This document shows positions 43,351 through 48,217 of a stretch of DNA of 48,217 bases, piece after piece; the stretch's first letter is position 1; each line of letters begins with the position of its first letter. The translations under genes were made by a program, and so were the position numbers. The DNA comes from Oehlia diaphana. Taxonomy: Eukaryota > Glomeromycota > Glomeromycetes > Glomerales > Glomeraceae. Where the stretch lies: contig QZLH01000756.1 in NCBI GenBank assembly GCA_003833135.1, forward strand, positions 14,863 to 63,079. Direction: 5' to 3'. A model generated the notes under the pieces. The model did no database searches and was not told where the DNA came from. It saw only the letters and a program-made list of their open reading frames with translations.

Positions 43351-43636
43351 AAAATGTAGAGCCAAAAAAAAAATTTGTATAAGAAAAAATCTTTGTTTTT
43401 TGCAAGTAAACTTCTTACTAAATTAAATATAAGTTAATAAAAGAGGACCAAAATTTGATGAAGTATGGTAGTATAAACAAACCAAAATTGTAAATCACTT
43501 TAGTTCGGATAATGCGATTCCACCCATATTGATTGTCCAATAATACGTTATTTTGAATTACATTCTGCCAATGATTAATTTGATTAATTTTATTAAGAAT
43601 ATTGAAATAAAGTCTTAATTATCTCATTTTTAATTT

Positions 43637-43747
43637 CACCCAAAATTTAATCCGATTATTTTACGGGAATTAGATCAAATATTTCTTAAAAAATTAGCGT
43701 TAGATAATTTAGAAAAAGATTATCGTCATTATTTTATAGAAAAATAA
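43637..43747 (+). pseudogene. Short coding-like fragment, unknown
   Basis: A frame reading NPIILRELDQIFLKKLALDN then LEKDYRHYFIEK and stop has protein-like composition, but no partner exon or family is recognised. It could be the continuation of the remnant at 43118-43350 or chance. Confidence 0.2.
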
Positions 43748-45746
43748 AATTATCAATGTAGAGTATATTAAGTAGACATATCATATACTGTAAGTGGATA
43801 AAATAAATAATTAATAATAACGTATTTTTGATTAGAAAAGTAAAGTTGATTTTTTATAAGAAATTATTACCCATCAAGTTACACAAATTAAGCCAATTAG
43901 ATACAGTATCTCAAATTTATCATCATATCTAACATGTTTTATTATATTATTACCCATAATTTATTTCATACCACGATAAGTTATTAAAATTGCAAGGTTA
44001 TTTACAACTTCAAAATGAATATAGTATACACCAATGAATTTTTTTGTAAATTACTCCACTGAAAAAAGTATAAAAAGTATAAAATCCATCGGTATGTACG
44101 TCATACATAATGAGATAACTAGTATGTTTTCTATTATTACATTATTATTTTACTATTTATTTTTACTTATTTTTATTGGCCTATGATAAGTCATCCTTAA
44201 TAAAGAACCATTACTATTATTATTATTGCTCAAAACAATCGTCAAAAGTTTCTGTAGATTCTACTTCCACTGCATCTTCATTCAATAATTTTTTTTTTTC
44301 TTTATAGACGGTTACTATAAACCACATTTTTTTTTAAAAAAAAAAAAATAACCGAAAAAAAGATTAAAAAAAAAATCAGAGATCGACTACATCGCCTTAT
44401 TATTACTACACCATAAAAAATCCCTATCATGTGATTATTTGGTGACACCTTTATTTTTTATGATCCCGTGAAATTAAAATTTTTATGGTGTCGTAATGAT
44501 CGACCAGATACAATTTTTAGTACCACATTTATAATTTTTCCACATCCATGTGATATTGTCCATGTACTATAATATTTTTATAGCCTTGTTTCCCGATATT
44601 ATTTAGCCTCCTAATGTAATAATACTATTAAAAAATAATTATAATATTACTTTTAATATTAATCAATAAAATGTATTTTTCCGATATTATAAATAATAAA
44701 TTGTACAAACTATATTTATTAGCAAAGTTACGAGTGTTTAAGGACTCAGTAAAAAAATTTTTCGCCACCTGACCCTTAATTATGCGTACTACTCATATAA
44801 AATGTCTCTATGTATAGCTCATAGAAATATATATATGACATTTGATATTGAAAATCCTGCAAAAATACGCAAATAACATTAAGTTCTTAATTATTTTATC
44901 ATGACTTTTATATTATTTATAAAACCAAATACTAATGAATTTATTAATGAATTTATTCTAATTTACCATTTTTTCAATAATATTTTTCTTTTTCTAAAAT
45001 TTCACTTTTTTAACCTTAGAAATTTCTACTAAATATTAACAATGCGATTAACAGTAAATATAAGATTAGCCAAATTTAGGCCAAAAATACGCAAATTAAT
45101 TTTTTTACAATAAATATTTTGATAAAAAATACTCCTTTAAATTGTACGAAAATAAAACTTTACTCATTATTTGCAAGTGTACGTATCCACACATGAAATC
45201 TGCTGTAAACCGATTATGAAAATTATTTAATCGATATTATTAATCAATTAATAAAGAGTCAGTCACCTTTAACAATTATTTACTATGGATCAATAATAAA
45301 TAAATGGGAATGATAACCCATTTGTTTGTTACTAAACATAGTAATTATCATCCGCATCTAGCAGTGATCACCATATAAGATAAACTATTCTTTAGTCATT
45401 CTATTCATTGTAACTATAAATATTAAGATGTATTATAATAATAGCAAACCATAAATTATGACTATTCCAATTAAACTACAATTACATAGTTGTTTAATTA
45501 TTAATTATTATGCAGCCTTACAAGAGTTTGATTTTGCTTAGTCTATGTGGCAAAGTTTGTACATATTATAAAATGACATAACAATGACCTCAAAAAATTC
45601 TAAAAACAGTTTTACCAAGTCCAAAATTTTTATTAATAATTATCATTAATAAAGATATTAAATAAAAATTGAATTTTTTCGCATGCATACATATAAATGA
45701 TTTTCCCTTCTAGATTAAATCTGGTTTAAAAATTTGAATTTATCGT
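43748..45746. other. Long 5' intergenic region of the aldo-keto reductase
   Basis: Apart from the small inverted-repeat element at 44402-44497, no gene or clear regulatory site is seen. Confidence 0.4.
44402..44497. mobile_element. 96-bp MITE-like palindrome
   Basis: ATTACTACACCATAAAAA at the left and the complement of ATTACGACACCATAAAAA at the right (44480-44497) differ at one base. The interior contains TGTGATTATTTGGTGACACC and short further complementarity. No target duplication longer than TA is evident. Confidence 0.65.
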
Positions 45747-45754
45747 TATAAATA
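45747..45754 (+). promoter_or_regulatory. Likely TATA box of the aldo-keto reductase gene
   Basis: TATAAATA lies 69-76 bp upstream of the ATG in a clean context (TCGTTATAAATAAAAGGCA), a reasonable distance for a start site about 40 bp before the coding region. Confidence 0.5.
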
Positions 45755-45822
45755 AAAGGCATTGGAAATTTTATTGATTTGCTTACAAGAGATTTATTTC
45801 TTTGACTTTTCTTTCTTTTGAG

Positions 45823-47398
45823 ATGACTTTACTTCGTGAACTTGGTAAAACTGGTGTAAAAATCCCTGCAATCGGTTTAGGATGCATGGTATACTCTGCA
45901 TTTTATATTTCATAATCACTTGCCTATCACGTGATTCTGATATTTTGTTTGGTAGGGCATGAGTGAATTTTACGGTTCAGCTGATGATCAGGAAAATATT
46001 AAAGTATTAAATCGAGCAATTGATATAGGATGTACCTTTTGGGATACTGCTGTTTGTATTCAAACTCTTCTAATAAATTCAAATTTTTAATATTATTTTA
46101 AATAATAAATAATGGAGTATCGTTTTTTTTAAAAAAAAAATGTAAAGGATTTGTATGGATCCGGAGCCAATGAAATTCTTCTTTCAAAAGTTCTTAAAGA
46201 ACGTCGTAATGAAGTTTTTATTTGTACAAAGTTTGCATTCTCTCGAGGACAAAATGGCGAATTTAATATATCAGGCAAACCTGAATATGTTCGTCAAGCT
46301 TGCGATAATTCTTTAAAAAGATTGGGAGTAGATTGTATCGATCTTTATTATCAACATCGTGTAGATCCTAATACGTAAGTAAAAGGAAATTTTTTTATTC
46401 CTACTGAAAATTTCATAAATAAAATTAACTATTCGTTTTAAATTTTTTTAGACCAATTGAAGACACTGTCGGTGCTTTAGAAGAACTTGTTAAAGAAGGA
46501 AAAGTCAAATATATTGGTCTTTCTGAATGTTCCGCAGAAAGTCTTCGACGTGCTTACAAAGTTCATCCTATTGCCGCAGTTCAAGTAATATTATCAATCT
46601 TTATTATATTGACATTTTATTTTATTTAAGCATTTAAGCATCATTTTTATTTTTAAGATTGAATATAGTCCTTGGACTCTTGATATTGAGACAAATGGAG
46701 TTTTGGAAGCTTGTCGTGAATTAGGTGTTACTATAGTAGCTTATAGTCCACTCGGACGCGGCTTTCTTACTGTAATTATCTTTATTTTTTTAATAAAAAT
46801 CATAATATACTGTATGTAAAAAAAAGAAAATTAAGAATACTTTCTAACTACAATGAATTTTAAATTACTTTTTTAGGGAAAATATAAATCTCCTGATGAT
46901 TTCGAAGCGAATGATTATAGAAGAGGTATTCCACGTTTTCAAGGTGAAAATTTCAATAAAAATTTGGAAATTGTACATAAATTCAATGAATTTGCTAGTA
47001 AGAAAGGCGTAACTACGAGTCAACTTTGTCTGGCTTGGGTTCTAGCTCAGGTTAATATATTTTAATATTATATATAATATAATATATAATATAATATTCT
47101 TAATATTTTTTTTTTTTTCTTTTTTATATTTTTATAGGGTGATGACTTTGTTACTATTCCTGGTACAAGAAATATTAAATATTTGGAAGAAAATTTTGAA
47201 GCAAGAAAAATTCACCTTAGTTCTGAAGAATTATCAGAAATTAGAAAAATTATTGATTCTATTGAAATTAGTGGTACTAGATATAATGATGATGATTTGA
47301 AGGTAAGTAAAATAATAATTTTCTATATATGTTAACCTTTTTTTTTTTACTTAATATTAACAGTTTTTTCAAATAAAAAATAGCTTTTGAATGTTTAA
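45823..47398 (+). CDS. Aldo-keto reductase (eight exons)
   Basis: Exons: 45823-45888, 45956-46051, 46148-46374, 46452-46584, 46658-46771, 46877-47050, 47138-47302, 47384-47398. All introns are GT..AG and phases agree, giving 329 residues, the normal family length. It starts [20 protein letters not shown], typical of the AKR8/AKR13-like group that reduces aldehydes or ketones with NADPH on a TIM barrel. The catalytic tetrad is present: Asp52 and Tyr57 (FWDTADLYG), Lys82 (CTKFAF) and His124 (YYQHRVD). The cofactor region [13 protein letters not shown] is intact. The last exon is the least certain: an alternative acceptor at 47362 (AACAG) would end the protein FFQIKNSF, while the chosen one gives LLNV. 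Intron 1 contains TCACGTGA. A dead copy with the same introns is at 15950-17399. The physiological substrate is not deducible. Confidence 0.92.
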
Positions 47399-47737
47399 AA
47401 AAAAGACCATCCCGTCTAAGAACGACACTATCGTAAAAAATACATAGCGATTGAAAACCGACGCGCGTAAAATTTAGTCATTTTTTTTTCATAGCAAAGT
47501 TATAATTATTTGTTTTTCTTGGGGTTTTTTTTATATATATCTTATGATTTTAAATAAAAAATATTGAGTTATCAATTTTAGTATTTGTGAATTTATTGCC
47601 AACTATATGCAATTTTCGTCAAATTTCGCCCCGAACATATAATGTTAAAAAATCTTAAACGAATTGACAATTAAATAATCAATAAATATTCTTTCCTTAG
47701 TAATTTGGAGTTGATTGATTATATTACTATAAGGCAT
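47399..47737. other. 3' flank of the aldo-keto reductase
   Basis: AT-rich, no gene recognised. A GC-richer patch (CCGACGCGCG) lies near 47458. Confidence 0.4.
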
Positions 47738-47837
47738 TATGTCCAGGTTTCTATCCTGAAATCAATATCCATCTGGTAACCCATTTCAATCAAATCTCCC
47801 ATTTTTTGAGAATATAATTTGAAAGTGCTGATATTTT
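47738..47837. repeat. Dispersed repeat, copy 2
   Basis: Carries the same ordered words as 30759-30866: ATGTCCAGGTTTCTATCCTG, AATCAATATCCATCTG, GTAACCCATTT, TTTTTTGAGAATAT and AAGTGCTGATATT, in the same orientation. The small frame at 47737-47994 (-) is not a gene. Confidence 0.75.
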
Positions 47838-48033
47838 TAAAAAAAAAAAAAATTCGTGTATAACGAGAGTTTTGTATGAATAAATTTGAAATTGCGCGAC
47901 GTGTTGATTCGCTTTGTGCCTGATCTATTCCATAATTATTTATATGATGATTTAATTGCTGTCGGGTCATGTGTACGTTCATAGAGATTACCATTGCTAA
48001 TACATTTCCGTATAATGAGTTTTTTAATCGATA

Positions 48034-48098
48034 TTTTTTTTTTTTTTTTTTTTTTTTTTTATTAAAAAAAAAATTTTTTTTTTTTTTTTTTTTTTTTT
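48034..48098. repeat. T-run / A-run / T-run hairpin-forming tract
   Basis: T(27), then ATTAAAAAAAAAA, then T(25). The A run can pair with either T run. Assembly length is uncertain. Confidence 0.8.
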
Positions 48099-48217
48099 CT
48101 AATTAACGAAAAAAGCTTAATTTATTTATTATTTTTTTAGTAACACGTACTTTATTACATTAGATGTAAAATATTTACAAAAAAAAAATAAGGTTAGAAA
48201 AAATATAGTAGTATATA

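Overview
This window looks like eukaryotic, very probably fungal, nuclear DNA. It is extremely AT-rich, genes are sparse, spliceosomal introns are short (about 65-180 bp, GT..AG, T-rich acceptors), and the families are those expanded in arbuscular mycorrhizal fungi: kinases with Cys-rich N-termini, F-box/LRR-like proteins, SAM-domain proteins and aldo-keto reductases. My best guess is a Glomeromycotina genome of the Rhizophagus type. This is an inference from recognised families and was not tested by a search.

Five protein genes look intact: a single-exon HIT-like/SAM protein (18156-19652, +), an F-box protein (22342-23937, +), a coiled-coil protein (27863-28843, -), a five-exon kinase (35887-38345, -) and an eight-exon aldo-keto reductase (45823-47398, +). 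For three of these families the window also holds decayed relatives: kinase at 1-1011, 1445-1534 and 6322-6736; F-box/LRR at 9085-10180; aldo-keto reductase at 15950-17399.

From 10.8 to 15.0 kb there is a cluster of decayed multi-copy, transposon-like genes: a SAM-like protein gene (+), a Tc1/mariner-type transposase with three introns (-) and a gene beginning MPKRKF (-). Further coding fossils lie at 7.65-8.1, 26.4-27.0, 29.3-29.5 (SF3/D5-like helicase), 31.95-32.8 and 43.1-43.7 kb.

The rest is dominated by short non-autonomous elements. The clearest are three hAT-like elements with 8-bp target duplications (3307-3643, 33199-34018, 41502-42250). They have different terminal inverted repeats but share an internal palindromic core related to AATTCTGGCCAAAATTATAA, and arms built of short reiterated words that contain GGTCA. 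At 39.87-42.26 kb a 1.6-kb element with CCCTATAA ends has inserted into the left target duplication of a hAT element. Removing it computationally restores the 8-bp duplication GATGCGAC exactly. Several stop codons and target-duplication mismatches in elements fit C-to-T change at CpG, as expected of methylated repeats.

The intact genes do not form a pathway. The window reads as isolated members of expanded families in repeat-rich, decaying DNA.
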